Positions 45,131 to 54,464 of a DNA stretch of 64,000 nt are shown here, one piece after another (the stretch's first letter is position 1; each line of letters opens with the position of its first letter). The DNA is from Alphaproteobacteria bacterium (GTDB lineage Bacteria > Pseudomonadota > Alphaproteobacteria > Micavibrionales > Micavibrionaceae): contig JAUIIA010000001.1 in the NCBI GenBank assembly GCA_030432025.1, forward strand, positions 124,001-188,000. The letters are read 5' to 3'. Under the pieces are notes generated by a model. The model was not told the DNA's origin. It saw only the letters and a list, made by a program, of their open reading frames with translations, and did no database searches. The translations under genes and the position numbers were made by a program.

Positions 45131-46014
45131 GCGAATGGGACAACCGCAAAGAACAGGCCGCCGCATGGTTCAAAACCTTGCGCAACAACATCTGTGCCGA
45201 ATTCGAAAAGATAGAAGACGAACTTACAGACGGGCCAAAAGCGGATATGGATGCCGGTCATTTCGAGCGCACAGACTGGCAGCGTGACAATATCGACGAA
45301 CCGAATGAATCAGGCAGCATCCTGAAAGGCGGCGGTGAAATGTCGATCATGCGTGGGCGCGTGTTCGAGAAGGTCGGCGTGAATATATCCGAGGTTCACG
45401 GTGTCTTTGCCGATGAGTTCGCCGCGCGCGTTCCAGGTGCGGAAGAGAGCAAAGGTGCTTTCTGGGCCAGTGGTGTTTCTTTGGTTGCGCACATGCAAAA
45501 CCCGCTCGTCCCCGCTGTGCACATGAATACGCGCATGATTGTGACCTCCAAGGGCTGGTTCGGCGGCGGCGCGGACTTAACCCCTATGTTCCCCGATGAA
45601 GAGGACACGCGCTCATTTCATGATGCGTTAAAGGCATGTTGCGACCGCCATGACCCCGAATATTACGCAGAGCATAAAGAGTGGTGTGACCGCTACTTCT
45701 ACCTGCCCCATCGTGACGAACCGCGCGGCGTTGGTGGTATTTTCTACGATTATCTGGATTCGGATGATTGGGAGGCCGATTTTTCCTACACACAGGATGT
45801 CGGTAAAACGTTTCTGGATATCTACCCCCAGATCGTGCGCAAGCATATGAATCGTAGCTGGACCGATGAAGAGCGGGAATTCCAGCTCATCCGTCGCGGC
45901 CGTTACGTCGAATATAATTTGCTTTATGACCGCGGCACGCAATTCGGTCTGAAAACGGGTGGAAATACGGATGCAATTTTGATGTCCATGCCCCCCGAAG
46001 TGAAGTGGCCTTAG
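45127..46014 (+). CDS. hemF: oxygen-dependent coproporphyrinogen III oxidase
   Basis: This 295-residue enzyme converts coproporphyrinogen III to protoporphyrinogen IX using oxygen in heme synthesis. Family landmarks are HMNTRM and [13 protein letters not shown] (about 137-160), [21 protein letters not shown] (about 195-215) and the C-terminal [24 protein letters not shown]. The length is standard. It is coupled to trmL by a 4-bp overlap. This is the aerobic enzyme; no oxygen-independent HemN is in the window. Confidence 0.97.
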   Translation: MSEWDNRKEQAAAWFKTLRNNICAEFEKIEDELTDGPKADMDAGHFERTDWQRDNIDEPNESGSILKGGGEMSIMRGRVFEKVGVNISEVHGVFADEFAARVPGAEESKGAFWASGVSLVAHMQNPLVPAVHMNTRMIVTSKGWFGGGADLTPMFPDEEDTRSFHDALKACCDRHDPEYYAEHKEWCDRYFYLPHRDEPRGVGGIFYDYLDSDDWEADFSYTQDVGKTFLDIYPQIVRKHMNRSWTDEEREFQLIRRGRYVEYNLLYDRGTQFGLKTGGNTDAILMSMPPEVKWP

Positions 46015-46096
46015 ACCGCTAAAACTCGCCGCAAACCCGCAAAAAGCCTTACAAAATATCTTTTTCTACTTTTTTCTTGCATTTTTGTGCAGCGCA

Positions 46097-46124
46097 TTGC
46101 TAAAACCAAATCACGGTTTAGCAA
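46097..46124. promoter_or_regulatory. inverted repeat upstream of the HisG-like gene
   Basis: TTGCTAAAACC (46097-46107) and GGTTTAGCAA (46115-46124) pair over 10 bp with one unpaired A and a 7-base loop. It lies 48 bp before the start at 46173 and 83 bp after the hemF stop. There is no U-run after it, so an operator fits better than a terminator. Confidence 0.4.
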
Positions 46125-46172
46125 GTACTAATAAAAATTGATTTAGAACAGATAGGTAGAAGGCTAGAAATT

Positions 46173-47246
46173 ATGAAAGATGTAAATTCCGGGGTAGTCC
46201 CGGCAGAACTTCGTGATGCCGAAAGCATTGCGGATAAAGTGCAAGACTTTAGAGATTTATCACCCGAAGATTTTTTCGAAAAACATGGTGACGAGCTGGC
46301 GTTTGTGCTGGCAGCAACCAAGCAGAAAGCGGCAAGCCGCGTTCTGCGTCAGGCTCTGGCCAATATGGAAGGTCAGGTTCTGGTCAAACGGACAAACTCC
46401 CGCCACGGCAAAACATACGCAATTGATGTTGAAACAGGAACGGTCTTTGGCTTCCGTGAAATGAAGCCCGGTGACATGGCACAAGCTTTCGGATTGAGCG
46501 GTAAAAAAGGTGCGCCTAAAGGTACATCCTACATCGACCGCCGCAATAACAGCGAAGTTGCACCGCTTGTTGCCGTTGTCGGGGAAGACACATTCCGCGG
46601 TATGGAAGCCGAGCACGAAGGTATCATGCGCAATGTGTACCAAAAGCAGTCCCTGAACACGAGCCACGCGGGTATTTACCTTGGCGCACGCTCTGAAGAA
46701 GCCTTACAGCAGATCGGGTCCAAGCCGATGACAATCGCAGTAACGCACCGCTATAAGCCAATCCTCGAAAACCACCTGAAAGAACTGCGTGAAGCCTCGG
46801 CTAACCCGCATTGGTTTCAGTATCCCGACATCATTACATGTGAGGGCGGTACGGAAGATATGCTCGACTGCTATGACATTGATGTTGTTTGTGACCTCGT
46901 CGATGGCGGATCAAGCGTTCTGAATGCCGAAATGTCACATTTCAAAGTTTTGAAACGCTCCGGCGCTATTGTTGCAATGAGAAACGACGCGCATAGAGAG
47001 TTTGAAGACCGCATGCCAGCGATTAACAGCTTCCTTGAGAAGTTTAGCCAGGCAACGGATGAGCGCTTCCGCGAGACGCATCCGCACTTGTTCAATGCCG
47101 ATTACGGATACGACCCTGAGCCCGAAGAAATCCTTACTCTGGAAGAGCTTTTCCAGGTTATGGAGATCAGTCAGAGCGATGCGCAAGATAAGCTGGAAAA
47201 GAAGGCGGATAAGCCGTTCTACGACGTCCCGACCCTCGCAGCCTAA
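46173..47246 (+). CDS. HisG-like protein of unknown function
   Basis: This 357-residue protein has a segment (about 219-260) that closely resembles the phosphoribosyl-binding part of ATP phosphoribosyltransferase HisG: CEGGTEDMLD, then DVVCDLVDGGSSVLNAEM, matching the D-x-V-x-x-G-x-T loop with adjacent N/E residues. The N-terminal 120 residues do not fit HisG, and no his gene is near. The C-terminus (about 310-357) is acidic and helical. A role in nucleotide or ribosyl transfer is inferred only. An inverted repeat precedes it and a hairpin follows it. Confidence 0.85.
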   Translation: MKDVNSGVVPAELRDAESIADKVQDFRDLSPEDFFEKHGDELAFVLAATKQKAASRVLRQALANMEGQVLVKRTNSRHGKTYAIDVETGTVFGFREMKPGDMAQAFGLSGKKGAPKGTSYIDRRNNSEVAPLVAVVGEDTFRGMEAEHEGIMRNVYQKQSLNTSHAGIYLGARSEEALQQIGSKPMTIAVTHRYKPILENHLKELREASANPHWFQYPDIITCEGGTEDMLDCYDIDVVCDLVDGGSSVLNAEMSHFKVLKRSGAIVAMRNDAHREFEDRMPAINSFLEKFSQATDERFRETHPHLFNADYGYDPEPEEILTLEELFQVMEISQSDAQDKLEKKADKPFYDVPTLAA

Positions 47247-47292
47247 TAGTCAAGGTGAGCGTGCGGTGCAGCACGCTCATCCTTTGACACTA
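47247..47292 (+). terminator. hairpin between the HisG-like and ATP-grasp genes
   Basis: TGAGCGTGC (47256-47264) and GCACGCTCA (47271-47279) make a perfect 9-bp stem with a 6-base loop. An outer stem from TAGTCAAGG and CCTTTGACACTA extends it with bulges. It starts at the HisG-like stop codon. The tail is not U-rich, so it may act as an attenuator or mRNA stabiliser that lets some transcripts reach the ATP-grasp gene. Confidence 0.5.
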
Positions 47293-47318
47293 TTACCATA
47301 ACTGTTTAAATTCCGCGC

Positions 47319-48239
47319 ATGGGAAGACAATATCTAGCCAGCTTTGTGTACAGAGCCGCGAAAGCGCGCGAAGGCTTTAGTGCCGTGGCCGAACATGACG
47401 GTATTTCAGAAAGCCCCCGTGTTACGGTTGAAAATGGCGGCTTAACGAATGTTTTCTTCTTCGGGTCCACGCCATTTAACACCCCTGCGGCCAGAAAAAT
47501 TATCGATGATAAATGGACGCTTTACCGGGCCGCCCAAGGTCATGTGCCACGCCCGCATACAGAAGCTTTCCTCAAGAACGACCCACGCAGCAACGAAGAC
47601 GTTCTCGCGAGCATAATGGGCCATATCGAGGATGATGCGCATAGGCTGAACTTCCCTATCATTCTGAAACCGAACTCAGGCTCGCTCGCCAAAGATGTTT
47701 TCCTCGCCAACAGTCCCGAGGAGGCTCTGCACGCCATTTCAACGATCCGGCAAAACACCTCATGGGGTGATTATCTTCTCGCCCAGCAATATTTAGGGGA
47801 CGAACAAGGGCCTTTTCCCGAAGTTCGCGCTATGTGTCTGGATGGTGAGTGCCTCATTATGTATGAACGCACGATAGACCAAGCGGATGATGCCGATGCG
47901 GCCATATGGGGAGGTGAAACTATTCAGGCAACCGAAAACCCCTTACTCAAGGCGCAAGCTCAGCGCCTCGCCAGACATCTGCATCAAATACACGACATTT
48001 CCTATATCGGTTTAGACCTGAAAGTAGATAGGGAGGGTCGTATCTGGCTGCTTGAAGGCAACAGCTCACCGATGGGGCTGGAAAAGATCAAGAATCAAAT
48101 TCCCAACGGTCAGGCGTTGATTGATAACCTGACCGACCGCATTCTTGATAAGCTTGATATGCATGCCCGAAGTGCGGCACAAACCGAAGCCCTTATGGAC
48201 AGGATTGCAGCCCCCAACAAGACGTTTGAGGGCGCTTAG
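47319..48239 (+). CDS. ATP-grasp family ligase
   Basis: This 306-residue protein has an ATP-grasp core. The central part NFPIILKPNSGSLAKDVFLA (about 109-128) is the ATP-binding lysine and loop; ISYIGLDLKVDREGRIWLLEGNSSP (about 227-251) holds the metal-binding acidic and asparagine residues. Enzymes of this RimK-like group join a carboxylate to an amine through an acyl phosphate. The substrate is unknown. It follows the HisG-like gene and converges on the CCA-enzyme gene with a 4-bp overlap. No good ribosome site precedes ATG 47319. Confidence 0.88.
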   Translation: MGRQYLASFVYRAAKAREGFSAVAEHDGISESPRVTVENGGLTNVFFFGSTPFNTPAARKIIDDKWTLYRAAQGHVPRPHTEAFLKNDPRSNEDVLASIMGHIEDDAHRLNFPIILKPNSGSLAKDVFLANSPEEALHAISTIRQNTSWGDYLLAQQYLGDEQGPFPEVRAMCLDGECLIMYERTIDQADDADAAIWGGETIQATENPLLKAQAQRLARHLHQIHDISYIGLDLKVDREGRIWLLEGNSSPMGLEKIKNQIPNGQALIDNLTDRILDKLDMHARSAAQTEALMDRIAAPNKTFEGA

Positions 48240-49414
48240 CCCTTAAAGCCCCGCTTTATCCATTCCTGCTCGCGCCGCTCCAGCTCTGCGCCCAGCTCCG
48301 GTCCGGGCTTAAAGCCTTCATTCATCAAGTCTTCGCCCGATAGAGGGAAATCGGGCACATTCCAGTTCTGGACAATATCCAGCGCCTTGGGCGCATAGCC
48401 GTTTATGACACGGTCCTGAGCGAGTTCAATCATCAGCGCTTGCGCCGTCGGCACCCGACCATGCTTGTAAATTGCGACTTTGACAGCCTGATCATCCGAC
48501 AGATCGGGTAAGTTCAATACGTTTTGAGTAGCCTGCATGTCTTTTAAAAAGACTTTCGGGAATAAAATGTACTCCTGCATTTTCTCGATGTTTTTTTCGT
48601 CGAAATCTACCAAAACAAGGAAGCGTGAGGCTAAAAACCGCAGATTATAGTCACATTGAAATTTAGATACGTGACGTATCGTTAAAAATTCATCCTTTGT
48701 CGCAAGAATATCACCCAAAATATTGTTATCGCTCATTAATGTTAAGATTTTAGCAGGGTCGTCAACTGACAGAATCTTAAACATTTCCTGTGTAATTCGT
48801 TCTCTCGAGAGAGTTTTGATTTTTCCCGCTTCTTGAGAGCATGCTTTAAGTGCTTCTGCATCAGGTTCACCGTCCGCATAGAGCGCATGAAAGCGGAAAT
48901 AGCGCAGGATGCGCAGGTAATCCTCCTCAATTCGTTCAGAAGGCTTTCCGACAAAGACAACACGTCTAGCCGCCAAATCCTCCAGCCCCAGCCCGAGCGG
49001 ATCAAAAATATTCCCTGCCCGATCAGCCAGCAAGGTATTCATCGTGAAGTCACGGCGGCGCGCATCCTCGGCCCAATCATCAGTAAAGGCAACCGTTGCT
49101 CGCCGACCATCTGTCTCCACATCCTTGCGCAAGGTTGTGATTTCGTAGGGTTTGCTGTCGATTACAGCCGTGACCGTACCATGATCTATGCCCGTGGGGA
49201 TGACCTTGATATCCGCTGCTTCCAGTTTGGCCGTTACGTCCTCGGGGGCTAGCTTTGTGGCAAGATCCAGGTCATCAACCTCCTTATCCAGCAACGCATT
49301 ACGCACGCAGCCACCGACGAACAGCACGTTACCGTCACCTAAGGCTTCGAATATCTGCGCAGCGCCGCTTGCGGTCATCCAGTCTTGAACGGGAATAGTC
49401 TTATCAGGTGTCAT
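48236..49414 (-). CDS. CCA-adding/poly(A) polymerase family nucleotidyltransferase
   Basis: This 392-residue class II nucleotidyltransferase has FVGGCVRNALLDKEVDDLDLAT (about 33-53) with the catalytic D-x-D, the KYE...TTLRKDVETDGR motif and the DWAEDARRRDFTMNTL motif (about 111-126), followed by ERIEEDYLRILRYFRF and a helical body. It adds or repairs the 3' CCA of tRNAs. The fact that the tRNA-Leu here encodes its CCA suggests a repair role, at least for that tRNA. The start overlaps the DUF1285 gene stop by 4 bp. Confidence 0.95.
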   Translation of the reverse strand: MTPDKTIPVQDWMTASGAAQIFEALGDGNVLFVGGCVRNALLDKEVDDLDLATKLAPEDVTAKLEAADIKVIPTGIDHGTVTAVIDSKPYEITTLRKDVETDGRRATVAFTDDWAEDARRRDFTMNTLLADRAGNIFDPLGLGLEDLAARRVVFVGKPSERIEEDYLRILRYFRFHALYADGEPDAEALKACSQEAGKIKTLSRERITQEMFKILSVDDPAKILTLMSDNNILGDILATKDEFLTIRHVSKFQCDYNLRFLASRFLVLVDFDEKNIEKMQEYILFPKVFLKDMQATQNVLNLPDLSDDQAVKVAIYKHGRVPTAQALMIELAQDRVINGYAPKALDIVQNWNVPDFPLSGEDLMNEGFKPGPELGAELERREQEWIKRGFKG

Positions 49415-49830
49415 AGCTCACCCAATTTGTAGGTTTTACCGCCACTTTCAAGCTCCGCGCCGTATTCCTCGATCAGGTTATACAGCACCGACCGGCCCAA
49501 ACGGGCGTATAACCCGTCCCGCACATCGATGTAAGGGATGTTGTTACGCAATTCCAAAGGATGGGACGGACCAACCTTCACGACCTCTCCCATATTGGTT
49601 TTCAGGACAACGTCGCCGCCATCCTTATCGTAATTTACAATCACAAAAGGCACATCCTCGACCTCTACGGGGTATTTCTCATACGGCGTGGCCAGCCAGT
49701 AATCCCCCTCCTCATCGACTTTTAAGGCACGCGTCGCAAACAGGCGCGCCAGCGCTTCACGCTTGATCTCGCCGCCATCGTGAAACCACGTACCGTCTTT
49801 TGCTATGCGGAAATCACCAGTTTGTTCCAT
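49411..49830 (-). CDS. DUF1285 family protein
   Basis: This 139-residue protein matches DUF1285: FRIAKDGTWFHDGGEIKREALARLFA at the start, then DEEGDYWLATPYEKYPVEVEDVPFVIV and the end segment DGLYARLGRSVLYNLIEEYG. The fold is a small beta-rich domain of unknown purpose. It is commonly followed by the CCA-type gene and preceded divergently by moxR in alphaproteobacteria, as here. Confidence 0.92.
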   Translation of the reverse strand: MEQTGDFRIAKDGTWFHDGGEIKREALARLFATRALKVDEEGDYWLATPYEKYPVEVEDVPFVIVNYDKDGGDVVLKTNMGEVVKVGPSHPLELRNNIPYIDVRDGLYARLGRSVLYNLIEEYGAELESGGKTYKLGEL

Positions 49831-49908
49831 ATTCTGCGTATCCAGAGCTTTTCAAATGCTTTAATACTCTTAATATAACTAACGTTATCATTAAACAGGA
49901 GCGTAAGT

Positions 49909-50895
49909 GTGCCGAAATCCAGTATCAAGCCCGAAGAATTCTTTGACGAAGCCGTCTCCAAGCTGACCGCCGCCAAGAAAGAAATTGAAAAGATCGTTAT
50001 CGGCCAAACGGAAGTCGTGGACAACACGCTGGTGACACTGGCTTCGGGTGGTCATGTGCTGCTGATCGGTGTGCCGGGCCTTGCGAAAACGCTACTTGTT
50101 GATACCGCAGCGACAGTGCTGGGCTTAGATAGCAACCGTGTGCAATGCACCCCCGATCTGATGCCTGCCGATATTGTCGGTTCCGAAGTTCTGGAAGAAG
50201 ACGGTAAAGGCAAGCGCAGCTTCCGTTTCATTGAAGGTCCTGTCTTTACCCAGCTTTTGATGGCTGACGAGATTAACCGTGCATCCCCGCGTACGCAGTC
50301 CGCTTTGCTTCAGGCAATGCAGGAACGCAGTGTGAGTGCGGGAGGCGTTACCACAGATTTGCCAAAGCCTTTCCATGTACTGGCGACACAAAACCCTATT
50401 GAGCAGGAAGGGACATACCCCCTGCCTGAGGCGCAGCTTGACCGTTTCCTGATGCAGGTTGATGTGCTCTACCCTGATGAGCAGGCAGAGCGTGACATTA
50501 TCCTCGCCACAACGGGTGTGAAAGACGCCAAAGCGAAAAACGCGATGAAAGCCAAAGATTTGATGGATGTGCAGCAGCTTGTTCGTGCCATGCCGATCGG
50601 TGAGCAAGTCGTTGAAAGCATCCTGAAACTGGTACGCTCCGCCCGCCCCGATGCCGATGCATCCGATACGGTAAATGAATTTGTGGCATGGGCGCCCGGC
50701 CCACGTGCCTCGCAAGCGCTTATGCTGGCCTCCCGCGCACGTGCCTTGCTGGATGGGCGTTCAGCACCATCAATTGATGATGTCACTGCTTTGGCCATTC
50801 CTGTGCTCCAGCACCGTATGGCGCTGAATTACAAGGCGCAGAGCGAAGGCCTAACCAAACACGATGTGATCGAACAGCTCGCATCCGCTTTGTAG
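49909..50895 (+). CDS. MoxR-family AAA+ ATPase
   Basis: The GTG at 49909 is the start, with AGGAG at 7 bp. The 328-residue ATPase has the Walker A form GVPGLAKT (about 49-56), Walker B LLMADEINRASP (about 112-123), the sensor segment ATQNPIEQEGTYPLPEAQLDRF (about 163-184) and a C-terminal lid. MoxR ATPases act as chaperones that mature or activate partner proteins with VWA domains. It opens the four-gene membrane operon 49909-56563. Confidence 0.95.
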   Translation: MPKSSIKPEEFFDEAVSKLTAAKKEIEKIVIGQTEVVDNTLVTLASGGHVLLIGVPGLAKTLLVDTAATVLGLDSNRVQCTPDLMPADIVGSEVLEEDGKGKRSFRFIEGPVFTQLLMADEINRASPRTQSALLQAMQERSVSAGGVTTDLPKPFHVLATQNPIEQEGTYPLPEAQLDRFLMQVDVLYPDEQAERDIILATTGVKDAKAKNAMKAKDLMDVQQLVRAMPIGEQVVESILKLVRSARPDADASDTVNEFVAWAPGPRASQALMLASRARALLDGRSAPSIDDVTALAIPVLQHRMALNYKAQSEGLTKHDVIEQLASAL

Positions 50896-50901
50896 GACGC
50901 C

Positions 50902-51762
50902 ATGCTGGGTTTTCCGAATTTTCGCACAGAAGCCGAACGCACGGCCAGCCAGATTCCTGACATCAAACGGCTGGCGGTTCGCACGGCCTATCACATTCTG
51001 CACGGGAATAACCCGCAGAGACGCGCAGGCAGCGGTGATGCTTTCTGGCAGTTCCGTGAATACCAACCCGGTGACATGCCGCGTGACATTGACTGGCGGC
51101 AAAGTGCAAAAACGGATCGGGTTTTTATTCACCAAAAAGAACAACACAGTGCACAAACCTGCCTGATCTGGGCGAAACGTAATGCGGATATGCGGTTTCA
51201 ATCCGAAGGCAGCCCGTATTCAAAGCAGGATGCGGCAGCGGTGATCGGCCTTACGCTTGCCCTGCTCCATTCTCGTATGGGTGAACTTGTTGGCTTTCCC
51301 GCTACGGGCCGTGCGGGTCATTCCGAAAAGAAGTTACAAGAATTCGAGCAGACGCTGATGGAAGACGCCCCCGAAGCCACACCGACAGCGTTCCAAATGC
51401 CTAAACATGCGCATTTTTATGCGATCAGCGATTTTCTTGAACCGCCTGCCGAGATTGAAGCCGCATTTTCAGGACATGGCGCGCGCACGCAGAACGGTGC
51501 GCTTATTCATGTTCTGGACCCTGCCGAGATAGAGCTGCCTTACGAAGGGCGCATATTGTTCGAAGACATGGACGGGCAGAAAAGCCAGTTGGTAAGTAAT
51601 GCCGTTGATATCCGACAGGATTATGCCGAGCGGGTGCAGGCGCAAATCGAGGCCGTGCGTGACTTGTCGATGAAATGGGGCTGGCGTTATGTGCTTCACC
51701 GCACCGATGCGCCATTTGAGGAAACAATCAAGACACTCTGGCTGGCGGGGGCGCGTGTATGA
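50902..51762 (+). CDS. DUF58 domain protein
   Basis: This 286-residue protein carries the DUF58 signature RRAGSGDAFWQFREYQPGDMPRDIDW followed by KTDRVFIHQKE (about residues 38-75). A VWA-like C-terminal part lacks a perfect MIDAS motif. DUF58 proteins are regular partners of MoxR ATPases. It starts 6 bp after moxR and overlaps the next gene by 4 bp, so the set is coupled. Confidence 0.95.
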   Translation: MLGFPNFRTEAERTASQIPDIKRLAVRTAYHILHGNNPQRRAGSGDAFWQFREYQPGDMPRDIDWRQSAKTDRVFIHQKEQHSAQTCLIWAKRNADMRFQSEGSPYSKQDAAAVIGLTLALLHSRMGELVGFPATGRAGHSEKKLQEFEQTLMEDAPEATPTAFQMPKHAHFYAISDFLEPPAEIEAAFSGHGARTQNGALIHVLDPAEIELPYEGRILFEDMDGQKSQLVSNAVDIRQDYAERVQAQIEAVRDLSMKWGWRYVLHRTDAPFEETIKTLWLAGARV

Positions 51763-54464
51763 ACGGATTGTTCGCCAACCTCGCCTTCCTAAACCCGCCT
51801 GCCTTGCTGGCTTTGCTGGCGCTGCCCGCACTCTATCTGCTCTTGCGGGTGACACCGCCCGCGCCGAAAGTTCTAGCTTTCCCTGCGCTGCGGTTACTGG
51901 AAGGGTTGCAGCCAAAACAAAACACGCCGAGCCATACGCCGTGGTGGATTTTACTGCTGCGAATGTTTATGGCGGCACTCTTACTGCTTGCCCTCGCCCG
52001 TCCAGTATTGAATCCATTGGAAACGACCGAAACACGCGGAGACATATTGTTGTTGATCGATAATGGATGGTCGGCCGCGCAAAACTGGGACGATATCAAA
52101 ACGGCAGCCGAAAACCAGATCAAACAAGCCGCGCGCAACAAGCAGCAGATCCGTATCATCACGACAGCAACGGATGAGGCCGGAAACGCACCGAGCCTGT
52201 CCGGGCCTATCGTTGAGAGCGAAGCGCTTTCTCAACTCAGAGCCGCAAAGCCCTATCCCTGGATGCCCGACCTGCAATCCGTGGCCGAAGCCATTGAAGG
52301 TTTTGACGGTTCGGTCATCTGGTTTTCCGATGGCGTTAAGCACCGCAACAACAAAGTCCTGATCGAAGCCCTTGAAAACACATCAGCCTATACGGTCTAT
52401 GCGCCCTCTTCAGCCAAGCTACCGCTTGTACTTAAGTCGCATGGCGGCTTCCAGGCCAAGCCCGAGATCAGGATTTCCGGCCCTGATCGTTATGAGCGCG
52501 ACACTCCAATTCGGGTACAGCTATTGGGCGAGCGCGGAACATTGCTAGACGAGGTTGCCGTGGAAACGGCAGGTAAAAGCTTTCCGTTTACTGCAAGCTT
52601 TGACATACCCAGCGCGCTGCAATCGCGTATCTCTTCATTTCAGTTATCCGGAATTCGCGGGGCAAATGCGAAATACTACCTTGATGATGTAGGTGGCCCG
52701 AAATCTGTCGGCATCGTGTCTTCTGCCGAGATTGCGCAAACCCGCCAGTTCACGGAGGACAGCTTTTACCTGCGCAAAGCTCTGGAGCCTTACGCCACAG
52801 TTTCCCAAGGCAGTCTGGAAGCGATTTTGGATGTCGAGCCTGCTGTCATTATCCTTCCCGATATCAGTACAATGCCGCAGGATGCGCTGAACAAGCTCAA
52901 TACATGGGTCAATGAAGGTGGCTTGTTGCTGCGCTTTGTCGGCCCGAACATGACGCAAAACAACCGTCAAAATGCGCTGACCCCGCTACCGTTGCGGGCC
53001 GAAGCACGTAATGTGGAGGGGTCCTTAAGTTGGGACAAGCCATTAAAACTCTCCCCGCTCACCCCCGACAGTCCGCTTTACGGTATTGCCTATGATGAGG
53101 AAATCGAAGTTTCCGGCCAAATCCTTCCCGCGATCAGCGCAAGCGGCACGGACGAAAACGCCGCGCAAAACTGGATGACACTAGAGGACGGCACGCCGAT
53201 CATCACCGCCAAGCAACAGGAGCAAGGCTTGCTGGTTATGGTACACACCACCGCTTCTCCGTTGTGGTCGAACCTTGCCTTGTCAGGAGTGTATGTCGAT
53301 ATGCTCAAACGTATCCTGACCTTTGCCGGACAAAGTCATGCCATTAACACCAATCAGGTTGGGTTGCTTCAGCCCGTCAGAACCATGGACGGTTTCGGCA
53401 CACTGCAAAGCCCCGGACAGAATGTGAAGCCTCTGGATCTGGCGAAGGTCGATGAATATTCACCCTCCCCCGATCATCCGCCGGGTTTTTACGCGGCAGG
53501 CGGCTTACAGCAAGCCTTTAACCTTGGTGACAGCATCCCCGAAATCAAAACCCTGGAGGCTGCAGGTGACCTCAGCTTGCAGCCGTATGGTCAAACATAC
53601 GAGACGGACCTGATCCCCAACCTGCTGGCCGCGGCATTTTTGCTCTTTATTCTCGACGCTCTGATCATGGTGTTCCTGACCCGCAGCTTCGGACGCTTTA
53701 AAACACCATTTGCGAAAGCTCTGAGCATCCTTTTGGTTGGTATGGTGTTTTATGCTCCGGCGGCGCATGCACAAGAGGGTATCAAGGCATCTGACGATTT
53801 ATATCTGGCCTATATTCAGACAGGCAACCCCGACATCGACAACACCACCCGCAAAGGGCTGGAGGTTTTATCTGCGGCGCTGAACATCCGCACATCCGCC
53901 GAGCCCGCAGGTGTAATGTCGGTTAATCCCGAAAAAGATGTGCTGGCGTTCTTCCCTATTATCTATTGGCCGATCAGCTCCTCTCAAGCCAAACCCAGCG
54001 CAGAGGCAGTGCAGAACCTGCAGGACTATCTTGATCACGGTGGCACGATATTGGTCGATACGCGCCAAGGTTCCGCAGGCTCGGAAGATTTGCAAAGGCT
54101 GTTGGGTGCGCTCAATATTCCGCCGCTGCAGGAAATCTCGGACGATCATGTTTTGACACGCACGTTCTATCTGCTGGATGATTTTCCGGGCCGATTTGAA
54201 AGTGCCAAAATCTGGGTTGAAAGCCAGAACAGTAACGACCGCGACGGGGTATCCTCGATTATTCTGGGCGGTAATGACTGGGCCGGTGCATGGTCCGAGC
54301 TGACCGTGATCGAACGCGGCAACCGCAAATATATGACAGGCAAATCACAACGCCACGAAATGTCGATCCGTTTCGGTATTAATCTGGTGATGTATGCGCT
54401 GACCGGAAATTACAAAACCGATCAGGTCCATGTTCCTCACATTCTGGAAAGGCTGGACCAATGA
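51759..54464 (+). CDS. BatA-like membrane protein with C-terminal DUF4159
   Basis: This 901-residue protein starts with the aerotolerance BatA-type N-terminus (two membrane helices, FLNPPALLALLALPALYLLL and a second about 67-85), followed by a VWA-like part beginning GDILLLIDNGWSAAQNW. A third helix pair lies near 625-665. The last 240 residues (after AHAQEG) are a DUF4159 domain, with YLAYIQTGNPDIDNTTRKG and FFPIIYWPIS, which faces the periplasm. The set with MoxR and DUF58 is thought to build or monitor the cell envelope. Confidence 0.93.
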   Translation: MNGLFANLAFLNPPALLALLALPALYLLLRVTPPAPKVLAFPALRLLEGLQPKQNTPSHTPWWILLLRMFMAALLLLALARPVLNPLETTETRGDILLLIDNGWSAAQNWDDIKTAAENQIKQAARNKQQIRIITTATDEAGNAPSLSGPIVESEALSQLRAAKPYPWMPDLQSVAEAIEGFDGSVIWFSDGVKHRNNKVLIEALENTSAYTVYAPSSAKLPLVLKSHGGFQAKPEIRISGPDRYERDTPIRVQLLGERGTLLDEVAVETAGKSFPFTASFDIPSALQSRISSFQLSGIRGANAKYYLDDVGGPKSVGIVSSAEIAQTRQFTEDSFYLRKALEPYATVSQGSLEAILDVEPAVIILPDISTMPQDALNKLNTWVNEGGLLLRFVGPNMTQNNRQNALTPLPLRAEARNVEGSLSWDKPLKLSPLTPDSPLYGIAYDEEIEVSGQILPAISASGTDENAAQNWMTLEDGTPIITAKQQEQGLLVMVHTTASPLWSNLALSGVYVDMLKRILTFAGQSHAINTNQVGLLQPVRTMDGFGTLQSPGQNVKPLDLAKVDEYSPSPDHPPGFYAAGGLQQAFNLGDSIPEIKTLEAAGDLSLQPYGQTYETDLIPNLLAAAFLLFILDALIMVFLTRSFGRFKTPFAKALSILLVGMVFYAPAAHAQEGIKASDDLYLAYIQTGNPDIDNTTRKGLEVLSAALNIRTSAEPAGVMSVNPEKDVLAFFPIIYWPISSSQAKPSAEAVQNLQDYLDHGGTILVDTRQGSAGSEDLQRLLGALNIPPLQEISDDHVLTRTFYLLDDFPGRFESAKIWVESQNSNDRDGVSSIILGGNDWAGAWSELTVIERGNRKYMTGKSQRHEMSIRFGINLVMYALTGNYKTDQVHVPHILERLDQ

